Counted from the first letter of the stretch, positions 1 to 6,891 are shown. The stretch is DNA of 7,536 bases from JBKBRC01 sp046292345 (GCA_046292345.1 JBKBRC010000075.1:1-7536); one strand, 5' to 3'. Notes: a model not told the origin generated them from the sequence alone. Program-made: numbers and translations.

Positions 1-46
1 GAGCGCCCGCAAGACCAACCGCTCGCCTCGCGCGAGACCGTCCGCA

Positions 47-1621
47 ATGGCCACCGTACCCAGAACAGAGCCTCCCGGGGCTAGCCGACCGCGCGCCGCC
101 GAGCGCCTGACGGAGCCCCCCTCCGAGGGACGCACCACCGATGGCGTGCCGGAGCCCGACCGGGCATGGCGCCGCAGCGTAGACGCGCAGATCCGGCTAC
201 CCGTGCTCGCCTTCACTGTGAGCGCGGTCGTGTGGCTTCTGATCGGCACGCTCGCCGCCGACATGGCGGCGTTCCAGTTCGTCCTCCCCGATCTGCTCGG
301 CGGCGTCTCCTGGCTATCGTTCGGGCGAATGCGGCCGTTCCACCTCAACACGATGATCTGGGGGTGGCTATCGATGGCCGGTGTGGCCATCTCGCTGTGG
401 TTGTGGGGACGAATGCTCAAGACAGAGGTTCGGCACCCGTGGGCACTACTCCTGGCCTGCGCGCTATGGAACGTGGGCGTACTCGTGGGCACGGTGGGAA
501 TCCTGGCGGGATTCTCGCGGGGCGTGGAGTGGCTCGAGATGCCGCTGCCTGCCTTCGCCTTCCTCGTGCCTGCGCTCGGGCTCGTCGCCTTCTCGATGAT
601 CGCGACGCTCCCGCACCGCCGGGTACATCACCTCTACGTCTCGGTGTGGTACCTCGGCGCCGCGCTTCTCTGGACGCCGTTCCTCATCGTGGCGGCGCTG
701 CTGCCGATCTACACCGGCGTCGTCTCGGGCACGATGAACTGGTGGTTCGCGCACAACATCCTCGGGCTGTGGCTGACGCCGCTTGGCCTGGCCGCGGCCT
801 ACTATTTCATCCCGAAAGTCGTCGGCCGGCCGGTCTACTCATACCACCTCTCGTACCTCGGCTTCTGGACGCTGGCGCTGTTCTACAACTGGGCCGGCGT
901 GCATCACCTCGTCGGCGGGCCCGTTCCGCAGTGGGTGGTGACCGTGAGCATCGTCTTTAGCGGTATGATGGCCGTCCCGGTGCTGATTGTGGCGGTGAAC
1001 CATCACATGACGGCCTTCTCCCGGATCCGGCGCGTGGTCTACAGCCCGACCCTCCGCTTCATCGTCTTCGGCGCGATGAGCTACACGGTCGTCTCGCTCC
1101 ACGGCTCTGCGATGGCCTTCCGCTCATTTCAGGAGCTGATCCACTTCACGCACCACACGGTCGGGCACGCCCATATCGGGGTATATGCCTTCGGCACGAT
1201 GATCGCCTTCGGCTCGCTCTACTACATCCTGCCCCGTGTGACGGGCTGGGAGTGGCAGAGCCGCCGGCTGATTTCGCTGCATTTCTGGACGACGGCGCTC
1301 GGCATAGGTACCTACATCACGGCGATGGTGACGGGTGGCCTGATCCAGGGCTACCTGATGAACCTCACGACGACACCATTTGCCGAGGTCGTCGAGGCTA
1401 CGCGCCCGTGGCTGTGGGCGCGCGGCGCTGCGGGCCTTCTGATGGCCGTCGGCCACGTGGCGTTCGCCGTGCTTGTGTGGCAGATCGTCCGTCGCAAGGG
1501 CACGCCCTCTTCCGGACCGCTCTTTCTGCGGCAGCCACCGCCAGAGATTTACCGTCGCATGACCGGCGCCGAGCCGCCTCAGGCGGCGCCTCCCGTAGCG
1601 CCCTCGCCTCTTCGTGCCTGA
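47..1621 (+). CDS. ccoN: cbb3-type cytochrome c oxidase subunit I (CcoN)
   Basis: Catalytic subunit of a C-family heme-copper oxidase: an inner-membrane protein holding low-spin heme b and the heme b3-CuB site where O2 is reduced, coupled to proton pumping. The 524 residues show about 12 hydrophobic segments between residues 52 and 480. Seen by motif: H99 in RPFHLN (low-spin heme b), H236 in WWFAHN plus H286 and H287 in WAGVHHL (CuB), and H374 and H376 in VGHAH (heme b3 and heme b). Y280 lies six residues before H286, the place of the cbb3 cross-linked tyrosine, which argues for an oxidase and against a nitric oxide reductase. His352 sits where known CcoN proteins have a conserved Glu. The first 40 residues and last 25 are Pro/Ala-rich and probably disordered. 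The start is uncertain: the frame is open back to the window edge, there is no good ribosome site before the ATG at 47, and a GTG at 146 is possible. It is followed 6 bp later by ccoO. Confidence 0.96.
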   Translation: MATVPRTEPPGASRPRAAERLTEPPSEGRTTDGVPEPDRAWRRSVDAQIRLPVLAFTVSAVVWLLIGTLAADMAAFQFVLPDLLGGVSWLSFGRMRPFHLNTMIWGWLSMAGVAISLWLWGRMLKTEVRHPWALLLACALWNVGVLVGTVGILAGFSRGVEWLEMPLPAFAFLVPALGLVAFSMIATLPHRRVHHLYVSVWYLGAALLWTPFLIVAALLPIYTGVVSGTMNWWFAHNILGLWLTPLGLAAAYYFIPKVVGRPVYSYHLSYLGFWTLALFYNWAGVHHLVGGPVPQWVVTVSIVFSGMMAVPVLIVAVNHHMTAFSRIRRVVYSPTLRFIVFGAMSYTVVSLHGSAMAFRSFQELIHFTHHTVGHAHIGVYAFGTMIAFGSLYYILPRVTGWEWQSRRLISLHFWTTALGIGTYITAMVTGGLIQGYLMNLTTTPFAEVVEATRPWLWARGAAGLLMAVGHVAFAVLVWQIVRRKGTPSSGPLFLRQPPPEIYRRMTGAEPPQAAPPVAPSPLRA

Positions 1622-1627
1622 CGTCCC

Positions 1628-2302
1628 ATGACTCGTGTCGCGATCATTTTCCTCGGAGCGCTGGCGGCGATCCTGATGAGCTACACCGCGCTCACGATCC
1701 TCCCGGCGTACCAGCTGGCAACCATCGAGCCGAGTCCCGCCGCCCAGCCTTATACAAACATCGAGCTGGCGGGCCGGGAGATCTACATCCGCGAGGGCTG
1801 CATCTACTGCCACAGCCAGCAGGTCCGGCCCGAGGGCTTCGGCAAGGACCTCGAGCGCGGCTGGGGCTCGCGCGGCTCGGTGCCCGGCGACTACGTGTAC
1901 GACCGGCCACATCTGCTCGGCACGATGCGGACCGGGCCGGACCTTGCGGACATCGCCACGCGGCAGCCTTCGCGCGACTGGCACCTCGCGCACCTCTACA
2001 ACCCGCGCTCGGTGAGCAGCTACTCGCACATGCCGCCCTACCCCTGGCTTTTCGAGGTCCGGCCGGAAGCCAGCGTGCTCGCCAGCGAGCGGCCCGTGCC
2101 TATCCCGGCGCCGTACACGCCCCCGGAGGGGTACGTCGTCGTCCCAACGGCCGAGGCCGAGGCGCTCTACGCCTACCTGATGCGCCTGCGCCAGGAGCCG
2201 GCGGCTCCCCCCGCCCTCGACCTGCCTCCGACCACCTTCGACGGAAGCGCTCCGCTCTCTGGCACGCCCAACGCCGCTGACACCTCTGGCGCCGCCGACT
2301 GA
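1628..2302 (+). CDS. ccoO: cbb3-type cytochrome c oxidase subunit II (CcoO), mono-heme
   Basis: Membrane-anchored cytochrome c subunit that passes electrons to the heme b of CcoN. It has an N-terminal membrane anchor (about residues 3-26) with no separate signal peptide, then a periplasmic domain. The heme site is C58-I-Y-C61-H62, followed by the SQQVRP signature typical of CcoO. Other family blocks are YIREGC, RTGPDLADIA (about 101-110), DWHLAHLYNPR, and SHMPPYPWL, in which M135 is the likely axial ligand. The 224 residues are within the normal CcoO range. The cytoplasmic stretch before the anchor is almost absent compared with proteobacterial CcoO. The last 30 or so residues are a Pro/Ala/Thr-rich tail beyond the conserved fold. 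The ATG at 1628 follows the ccoN stop by 6 bp with no clear ribosome site, which suggests translational coupling. The family call is firm. Confidence 0.96.
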   Translation: MTRVAIIFLGALAAILMSYTALTILPAYQLATIEPSPAAQPYTNIELAGREIYIREGCIYCHSQQVRPEGFGKDLERGWGSRGSVPGDYVYDRPHLLGTMRTGPDLADIATRQPSRDWHLAHLYNPRSVSSYSHMPPYPWLFEVRPEASVLASERPVPIPAPYTPPEGYVVVPTAEAEALYAYLMRLRQEPAAPPALDLPPTTFDGSAPLSGTPNAADTSGAAD

Positions 2303-2346
2303 CGGCCTCGTGCCGCCGGCGGCGCCGCTGCTCTTCTCGACGACGT

Positions 2347-3087
2347 ATGTCTCCCGAACGTCCCCCGCACAGCCCTCCGCTGGCAGAATCGGAGCCGGAG
2401 GAAGCGCCTGCGACGCGCGAGCAGACCGAACCGCTCGACCTGCTTGCTCCGTACTTCCGCGAGCCGGCTCTCGACGAGGAAGGGGCCGAGCCGCCGCCGC
2501 TGTGGCTCTGGGTCGCCATTTTCGGCGTGATCCTGTTCAGCGTGTTCTACCTGGGCGCGTTCGTAGGAGACTACTCCGACCGCGTGGACTTTACCGCCGG
2601 CCCGTGGCTCCGTCCGGAAGTGTCCGACGCTGAGGCGCCGGCCGTTGTCAGGGTCAGCGGGGAACAGATCTACGCCTCGCGGTGCCAGACATGCCACCAG
2701 GCCAGCGGCGAGGGCCTGGCGGGCGTGTTTCCCCCGCTCAACCGGAGCCCGTGGGTAACCGACGATGCTGGCGTCTTCACGCGGATCCTCCTTCATGGGA
2801 TGCAGGGCCCTGTGGAGGTCCGCGGCAACGTCTACAACGGCGTCATGCCGGCCTTTCCTAACCTTTCCGACGCGGAGCTGGCCGCTGTGATCACGCACGT
2901 CCGCCAGGCGTGGGAGAACTCGGCCAGCGAAGTGACCGCCGAGGAAGTGGCCGCCGTCCGCGAGGCCACGGCCGGCCGCACGCAGTCGTGGCGGGCGGAG
3001 GAACTGCTTGCTCCGGAGAACCGGGGCATCCCATCGGTGGCCGCATCGGAGCCTGCCGAGGACGGAGCAGGGGACGGAGCCGAGTAG
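2347..3087 (+). CDS. ccoP: CcoP-like mono-heme cytochrome c, third subunit of the cbb3 oxidase
   Basis: Probable third subunit of the oxidase, a membrane-anchored cytochrome c that takes electrons from soluble cytochromes or a quinol-cytochrome c reductase. The 246 residues comprise an acidic, Pro-rich N-terminal tail (1-50), one membrane segment (about 51-71, WLWVAIFGVILFSVFYLGAF), and one cytochrome c domain (about 100-190). The heme site is C113-Q-T-C116-H117, and M167 in NGVMPAF is the likely axial ligand. The C-terminal 50 residues are acidic and contain no second CxxCH. Standard CcoP has two heme domains, so this form is shortened by one; position in the operon rather than full homology supports the symbol. 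The start at 2347 lacks a good ribosome site but is the only Met before the membrane segment. The 44-bp gap after ccoO is the largest within the operon, and no ccoQ is seen there. It could instead be called a generic class I cytochrome c. Confidence 0.88.
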   Translation: MSPERPPHSPPLAESEPEEAPATREQTEPLDLLAPYFREPALDEEGAEPPPLWLWVAIFGVILFSVFYLGAFVGDYSDRVDFTAGPWLRPEVSDAEAPAVVRVSGEQIYASRCQTCHQASGEGLAGVFPPLNRSPWVTDDAGVFTRILLHGMQGPVEVRGNVYNGVMPAFPNLSDAELAAVITHVRQAWENSASEVTAEEVAAVREATAGRTQSWRAEELLAPENRGIPSVAASEPAEDGAGDGAE

Positions 3088-3090
3088 CTC

Positions 3091-5217
3091 ATGGAGCGCT
3101 GCGCTCACTGTGCGCTCCCCATCTTTGCCGGCGAGAGAGATGGCATAGCGCGGTCCGGCGACGGGAAAGCGGTCTACTGCTGCGCCGGATGCCGCATGCT
3201 CGCCGAGACCCTCGGACCCTCCGGCGACGTACCGGGCGACCCGGAGCGTCGCCTGCTCTACCGTCTCGTGGCCGGGGCGCTCGCGACGGCGTTCACGATG
3301 ACGCTGAGCCTCGCCGTGGCGTCGGGTTACGGCTTCGGCGCGCTGCGCGCCCTGTCGCCCGCGACGGCAGACTTCGCGCACGTCGCGCTGCTTGTGGCCG
3401 CCCTCCCTGCACTGGTGCTGTTAGGGCCGCCGGTGCTGCGCGGCGGGCTGCGCGACGCGCGGTACGGCCGCCCCTCGCTCGACGTCCTGTTCTCGCTCGG
3501 CGTGGCTGCCGGCACGGTCGCGAGCGCATACTCCATCGCGCGGGGTGCCGGCCCGGTCTACCTCGAGACGGTCACGATGCTGCTCACGCTGTACACGCTC
3601 GGGCGCTACCTCGAGGCGCGCGCCAAGGGCCGGGCAGCCCGAGTGCTCAGCGCGCTGCTGTCCGTAGATGCGGTGACCTACGAGCGTCTCTCCCCCGACC
3701 CCGGAACGGTCGGAGCCGCCGACCTTCGGACCGGAGACCTTGTACGCGTGCGTGCCGGGGAGCCGCTGCCCGCCGACGGCACGGTCGAGGCCGGGCGTGC
3801 GTTCGTGGACGCGTCGGCGCTGACCGGAGAGGCTGTCGCGCAGGCGCAGGGACCGGGCGACACCGTCTGGGCAGGCACCGTCGCGCTCGACGGCGCGCTC
3901 GACCTGCGCGTGACGGCAGCCGGCGCAGCGCGGCGTCTGGCCCAGATTGAGGCCGCCGTTGCCCGAGCCCTCGCCCAGCCTCCGGCGCTCGCGACGGCCG
4001 CAGACCGAGCGCTTCGCCTGCTGGTCCCTCTCGCCTTCGCCCTCGCGCTCGTCACCTTCGGCGGGTGGCTGCTCGCCGGAGCGGGCTTCGACCGCGCGCT
4101 CTATGCCGCGCTCGCGGTCGTCCTGATCGCGTGTCCATGCGCCTTGGGACTCGCCGTTCCGCTTGCGCTTACGTCGGCGCTCGGGGCGGCCGCGCGGGAG
4201 GGCGTGTTGGTTCGTAGCGGAGACGCACTGCTCCGCTTGGCCGAGGTGAAAGCGGTCGTGCTAGACAAGACCGGAACGCTCACGCGGCCCGAGGGCGTTC
4301 GCGTGCGTCTGCTCGCGCCAGGCAGCCTGTCCGGCGACGGCGCCCCCCGGGAAGTCGGCGGCGCGCACCTGCTCGCGCTGGCGGCCGGCCTCGAGGCGCA
4401 CGTGCGTCATCCACTGGCGGACGCCGTCTTGCAGGAGGCCGACCGCCAGGGCCTTGCCGTGCCAGAGGCCGAGGACGTGGTCGTGGAGTCCGGGCTCGGG
4501 TTGCGGGGCCACGTGCGCGACGCGGCCGGCGTGCGGCGGAGCGTCACGCTCGGTTCAGCCCAGCTGATGGCGCGGCTCGGCCTGCCTGTCCCCTCCGCCG
4601 AGCAGGGGGACGACGAGGCCGCCTGGGTGGCGGTGGACGGCGTCGTGGAAGGGCGGCTCGACGCCGCCGAACGCCCGACCGCCGAGGCGCGCGGCGCCGC
4701 GCAGGCTCTTCGCGCGCTCGGCCTGCATGTCGAGGTGCTCTCTGGCGACCGTCCCGGCCGCGCCCTCGCCGTGGCCGAGGCGCTCGGCCTGCCCGGCTCC
4801 GGGGGCGCCTCGCCTGAGCAGAAGCGCGCGCGCGTGCACATGCTGCGCGAGGCGCTCGGCCCTGTCGCCGTGGTAGGCGACGGGACGAACGACGCGCTCG
4901 CACTGGCCGTAGCGGACGTCGGCGTGGCCATGCAGGCGGGGACGGCTCCGGCACTCGCGGCGGGTGACATCGTCCTCTACGACGACGACCTTCGCCGCCT
5001 GCCGGCGACCGTGACGCTGGCCCGGCGCACGCGCCGGGTGGTGCATCAAAACCTCGCCTGGACGTTCGCCTACAACGGCGCCGGCCTGGTCGTTGCCGCC
5101 GCCGGACTGCTTCATCCGATCGTGGCCGTAGGTATCATGACGGTAAGCAGCCTGCTCGTGACCTGGAACGCGCTCCGCCTTCGGGGAGCGCCGGGCGCGT
5201 CCCGATTGCAGGCCTAG
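3091..5217 (+). CDS. ccoI: CcoI-type copper-translocating P1B-ATPase
   Basis: ATP-driven exporter moving Cu(I) from the cytoplasm across the inner membrane, in this setting for loading CuB of the cbb3 oxidase. The N-terminus holds a Cys-rich metal-binding module: C4-x-x-C7 and C30-C31-x-x-C34 (YCCAGC), as in the cation-ATPase metal-binding domain found at the front of CcoI. Then follow eight predicted membrane segments (about 58-80, 94-115, 130-149, 156-174, 308-330, 336-362, 652-672, 674-693). Catalytic marks are T245-G-E (actuator), C348-P-C350 (membrane copper site), D392-KTGT (phosphorylation site), H440-P441 (nucleotide binding) and G596-DGTND. YN (661-662) and MxxSS (683-687) complete the Cu(I)-ATPase pattern. 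At 708 residues it is about 100 shorter than proteobacterial CcoI, because the HMA domain with its GxxCxxC motif is missing between the Cys module and the first membrane segment. Its ATG is 3 bp after the ccoP stop; GGAG at 3076-3079 is a distant possible ribosome site. Confidence 0.94.
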   Translation: MERCAHCALPIFAGERDGIARSGDGKAVYCCAGCRMLAETLGPSGDVPGDPERRLLYRLVAGALATAFTMTLSLAVASGYGFGALRALSPATADFAHVALLVAALPALVLLGPPVLRGGLRDARYGRPSLDVLFSLGVAAGTVASAYSIARGAGPVYLETVTMLLTLYTLGRYLEARAKGRAARVLSALLSVDAVTYERLSPDPGTVGAADLRTGDLVRVRAGEPLPADGTVEAGRAFVDASALTGEAVAQAQGPGDTVWAGTVALDGALDLRVTAAGAARRLAQIEAAVARALAQPPALATAADRALRLLVPLAFALALVTFGGWLLAGAGFDRALYAALAVVLIACPCALGLAVPLALTSALGAAAREGVLVRSGDALLRLAEVKAVVLDKTGTLTRPEGVRVRLLAPGSLSGDGAPREVGGAHLLALAAGLEAHVRHPLADAVLQEADRQGLAVPEAEDVVVESGLGLRGHVRDAAGVRRSVTLGSAQLMARLGLPVPSAEQGDDEAAWVAVDGVVEGRLDAAERPTAEARGAAQALRALGLHVEVLSGDRPGRALAVAEALGLPGSGGASPEQKRARVHMLREALGPVAVVGDGTNDALALAVADVGVAMQAGTAPALAAGDIVLYDDDLRRLPATVTLARRTRRVVHQNLAWTFAYNGAGLVVAAAGLLHPIVAVGIMTVSSLLVTWNALRLRGAPGASRLQA

Positions 5218-5220
5218 AGG
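5216..5220 (+). promoter_or_regulatory. Ribosome binding site of the SafE-like gene
   Basis: AGAGG lies 6 nt before the ATG at 5227 and overlaps the last bases of the ccoI stop codon. It fixes the start of the SafE-like gene and ties its translation to the end of ccoI. It is the best Shine-Dalgarno match among the starts in this window. Confidence 0.6.
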
Positions 5221-5226
5221 CTCCAC

Positions 5227-5916
5227 ATGACGCTCGCTGCGCTGACGGCTCTTTTCCTGTTCGGCCTACTCGGCAGCGGGCACTGCGTAGGAATGTGTGG
5301 CCCGATCGTCCTCGCGTCGTCGCAGTGGCAGAGCGGAGCGCGGCGCCTCCAGTTGCACCACGCGCTCTACGGCCTGGGAAAGACGCTCACGTATGCACTG
5401 CTGGGAGCAGTCGTGGGGGGAACGGTAGGCGTTCTCGGCGAAGGGCTCGAGGCGTACCTGCGCGGCGCCCAGCTCGTCCTGGGCGGCGTGATCGGAGGCG
5501 GGATGGTCGTGCTCGGGGTCGGTCTGCTCCTGGGAAAGCGCTGGCTCGAGGGTGGGGGGGTAGTCTCGCGCCTGCCAGGCTACCGCACTGCCTTTCGCGC
5601 CCTGGTGCGGGACCGGCTCCCGTCGGCCTCGTTTGCACTCGGAGCGCTGAGCGGTACGCTTCCCTGCGGCCTCGTCTACGCGGCGCTGACGCTGGCGGCG
5701 GCGTCGGCGAGCGCGCTCGAGGGAGCCGCGCGCATGGCGGCCTTCGGGCTGGGCACGATGCCCGCGCTCGTGCTCGTGGGGACGGTCGGATTCAGCCTCA
5801 GCCCACTTCTCCGCGGGCGCCTGTACCGAGCCGCGGGCGCCTTTCTCGTGCTGGCCGGCCTGGTGACGGCGCTGCGAGGGACGCCCGTCTGGGGCTGGAT
5901 CCATCACGCACTCTGA
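5227..5916 (+). CDS. TauE/SafE-family (DsbD_2-like) membrane protein linked to the cbb3 operon
   Basis: Multi-pass inner-membrane protein of 229 residues, of the type often found beside cbb3 assembly genes and commonly named sulfite exporter TauE/SafE family. Its role is not settled; the location suggests copper or thiol handling during oxidase assembly. Seen: an N-terminal membrane segment running into GSGHC20-VGMC24-GP, a second Cys in SGTLPC147-GLVY, and a GLGTMPAL block (about 174-181), all typical of this family. There are about six hydrophobic segments (3-27, 50-70, 78-102, 135-158, 167-190, 199-216). The paired N-terminal Cys and C147 could bind Cu or form a redox pair, as in DsbD-like proteins; this is inference. 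Translation starts at ATG 5227, preceded by AGAGG (5216-5220) with 6-nt spacing, the clearest ribosome site in the operon. The ccoI stop codon TAG (5215-5217) overlaps that site. The gene ends 13 bp inside the oppositely oriented neighbour. Confidence 0.86.
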   Translation: MTLAALTALFLFGLLGSGHCVGMCGPIVLASSQWQSGARRLQLHHALYGLGKTLTYALLGAVVGGTVGVLGEGLEAYLRGAQLVLGGVIGGGMVVLGVGLLLGKRWLEGGGVVSRLPGYRTAFRALVRDRLPSASFALGALSGTLPCGLVYAALTLAAASASALEGAARMAAFGLGTMPALVLVGTVGFSLSPLLRGRLYRAAGAFLVLAGLVTALRGTPVWGWIHHAL

Positions 5917-6878
5917 CCGGCCGCCGCCCCCGTCTCGCGGGGGGGCGCGTCCGCCTCGTGAGGGAGCGCGTCCGCCTCGTGAGGGAGCGCGTCCGCTGGC
6001 AGGGGGGAGCTTGCCGGAGCTGGCTCTGCCGTTTCCACAGGCCCCATGGCTGCGTTGTAGGCCATCGTCAGCACGACCACGAAAGCTGTCGCGGCCAGCC
6101 CGAGGCCGACGTTGACGAGCGGCGGCGCCACAAGGGCCACGCGCAGCACGACCGTCGAGAGTGCGAATCCGGCGTTGCGGAAGACGATCGCGTACCGGTC
6201 CGCGTAGCGCAGCGAGACAAGCACGATGAGCACATCGGAAAATATGAGGACGGTAAAAAAGGTCTCGAAAAAGGGGTACGTCGGCCGGCCCAGGAGCGAG
6301 CGCGCCGCGTCGTCGAGCGCGATCCACGCGAAAGCGAAAAGCAGGCCTGCTGCGATCACCTTCTTGATCAGCACGAACTGCCGCTGCTCGTCCTCCCCCG
6401 CCGTGATGCGGCGGTGCCGCTGCAGCCGTTCGTAGAGCACGACGCCGCCGAAGACGAGCAGCGCGCCACCAGCATCGGCGAGAGCAAACAGCATGGGCTC
6501 TCGGGCCGAGACCCAGGTGATGGGCTCTGGAAGACGGCCGATCTCCTTGAATGCGGCGCGGAGCAAGATCAGAGAGAACAGCTCAAACTGCTTGCCGGTC
6601 GCTTCCGCGATCGACCGGGGCAGGGCAAGCGTGAGCGCCACGGCTTCTACCACGAGTAGTGCGGTGAATACGGCCCCGATGGCCTGGAAGTGCGAACTCG
6701 GAAGCAGGCTCGCCCACGGCTCCTGAGCCCAGCCTTGCCGGGTGACCTCGGCCGCGAGCAAGGTGCCGCCGAACACGGCGACCAGCAGCAGGCCGATGGT
6801 CTTTCGCGCGCGCTCCGATTCCCAGGCCCCTTCGAAGGCGTCAAATCCTCGCCCGACCGTGCCCAGGAGCTTGATCAT
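5904..6878 (-). CDS. Uncharacterised polytopic membrane protein with repeat-bearing C-terminal tail
   Basis: I do not recognise this family. The 324-residue product has about seven hydrophobic segments (roughly 26-43, 62-86, 128-148, 170-188, 203-222, 234-251, 255-275). Between the second and third lies a charged amphipathic stretch (about 88-115, containing GKQFELFSLILLR and KEIGRL). After the fourth comes an aromatic stretch (PFFETFFTVLIFSDV, about 202-216), then a conserved-looking RYADRY..FRN block (about 224-235). The tail from 278 on is Pro/Ala/Glu-rich and holds three heptads of the form ADALPHE (295-315). No catalytic motif, CxxC or heme site is visible. A channel or transporter is possible but unproven. 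The open frame runs further upstream, but ATG 6878 is chosen because the GntR gene ends at 6892, leaving 13 bp with a weak AGCAGGG ribosome site. Placement behind a GntR regulator suggests regulator and membrane protein are co-transcribed. Its stop is inside the convergent SafE-like gene. Confidence 0.8.
   Translation of the reverse strand: MIKLLGTVGRGFDAFEGAWESERARKTIGLLLVAVFGGTLLAAEVTRQGWAQEPWASLLPSSHFQAIGAVFTALLVVEAVALTLALPRSIAEATGKQFELFSLILLRAAFKEIGRLPEPITWVSAREPMLFALADAGGALLVFGGVVLYERLQRHRRITAGEDEQRQFVLIKKVIAAGLLFAFAWIALDDAARSLLGRPTYPFFETFFTVLIFSDVLIVLVSLRYADRYAIVFRNAGFALSTVVLRVALVAPPLVNVGLGLAATAFVVVLTMAYNAAMGPVETAEPAPASSPLPADALPHEADALPHEADAPPRETGAAAGQSA
5945..5996. repeat. 21-bp in-frame tandem repeat
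   Basis: Two perfect 21-bp copies (5945-5965 and 5966-5986) are followed by a third copy identical for its first 10 bp (5987-5996). A degenerate copy, about 14 of 21 bases matching, precedes them at 5924-5944. Read on the - strand, each unit gives seven residues, so copy number can change without a frameshift: ADALPHE, ADALPHE, ADAPPRE in the tail of the membrane protein. Confidence 0.9.
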
Positions 6879-6891
6879 GCCCTGCTGTGCG

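Noticed and set aside
47..1621. ccoN as a nitric oxide reductase (NorB-like) rather than an oxidase
   Set aside because: Y280 in the cbb3 cross-link position, the CcoO partner with its SQQVRP signature, and the adjoining CcoI-type copper ATPase all fit an oxidase with a CuB site.
1124..2029. Open frame of 301 codons on the - strand opposite ccoN and ccoO
   Set aside because: Low-complexity Arg/Ala/His composition, no recognisable motif, and it fully overlaps conserved coding sequence with clear catalytic residues on the other strand.
2173..3381. Open frame of 402 codons on the - strand across ccoO, ccoP and ccoI
   Set aside because: It lies opposite well-supported genes, is Arg/Gly/His-rich without any domain pattern, and is the expected antisense shadow in GC-rich DNA.
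5926..5946. GC-rich hairpin (C-run/G-run stem with 5-nt loop) after the SafE-like gene, as a possible terminator
   Set aside because: No T-tract follows on either strand, the stem lies inside the coding sequence of the convergent gene, and such pairing is common at this base composition.
5266..6327. Open frame of 353 codons on the - strand
   Set aside because: It runs opposite the SafE-like gene and in another frame of the membrane protein gene; composition is that of a shadow frame.
5295..6659. Open frame of 454 codons on the + strand running through the convergent junction
   Set aside because: The translation is Arg/Gly-rich without membrane or domain features and overlaps both the SafE-like gene and the oppositely oriented membrane protein, which have clear hydrophobic segment patterns.
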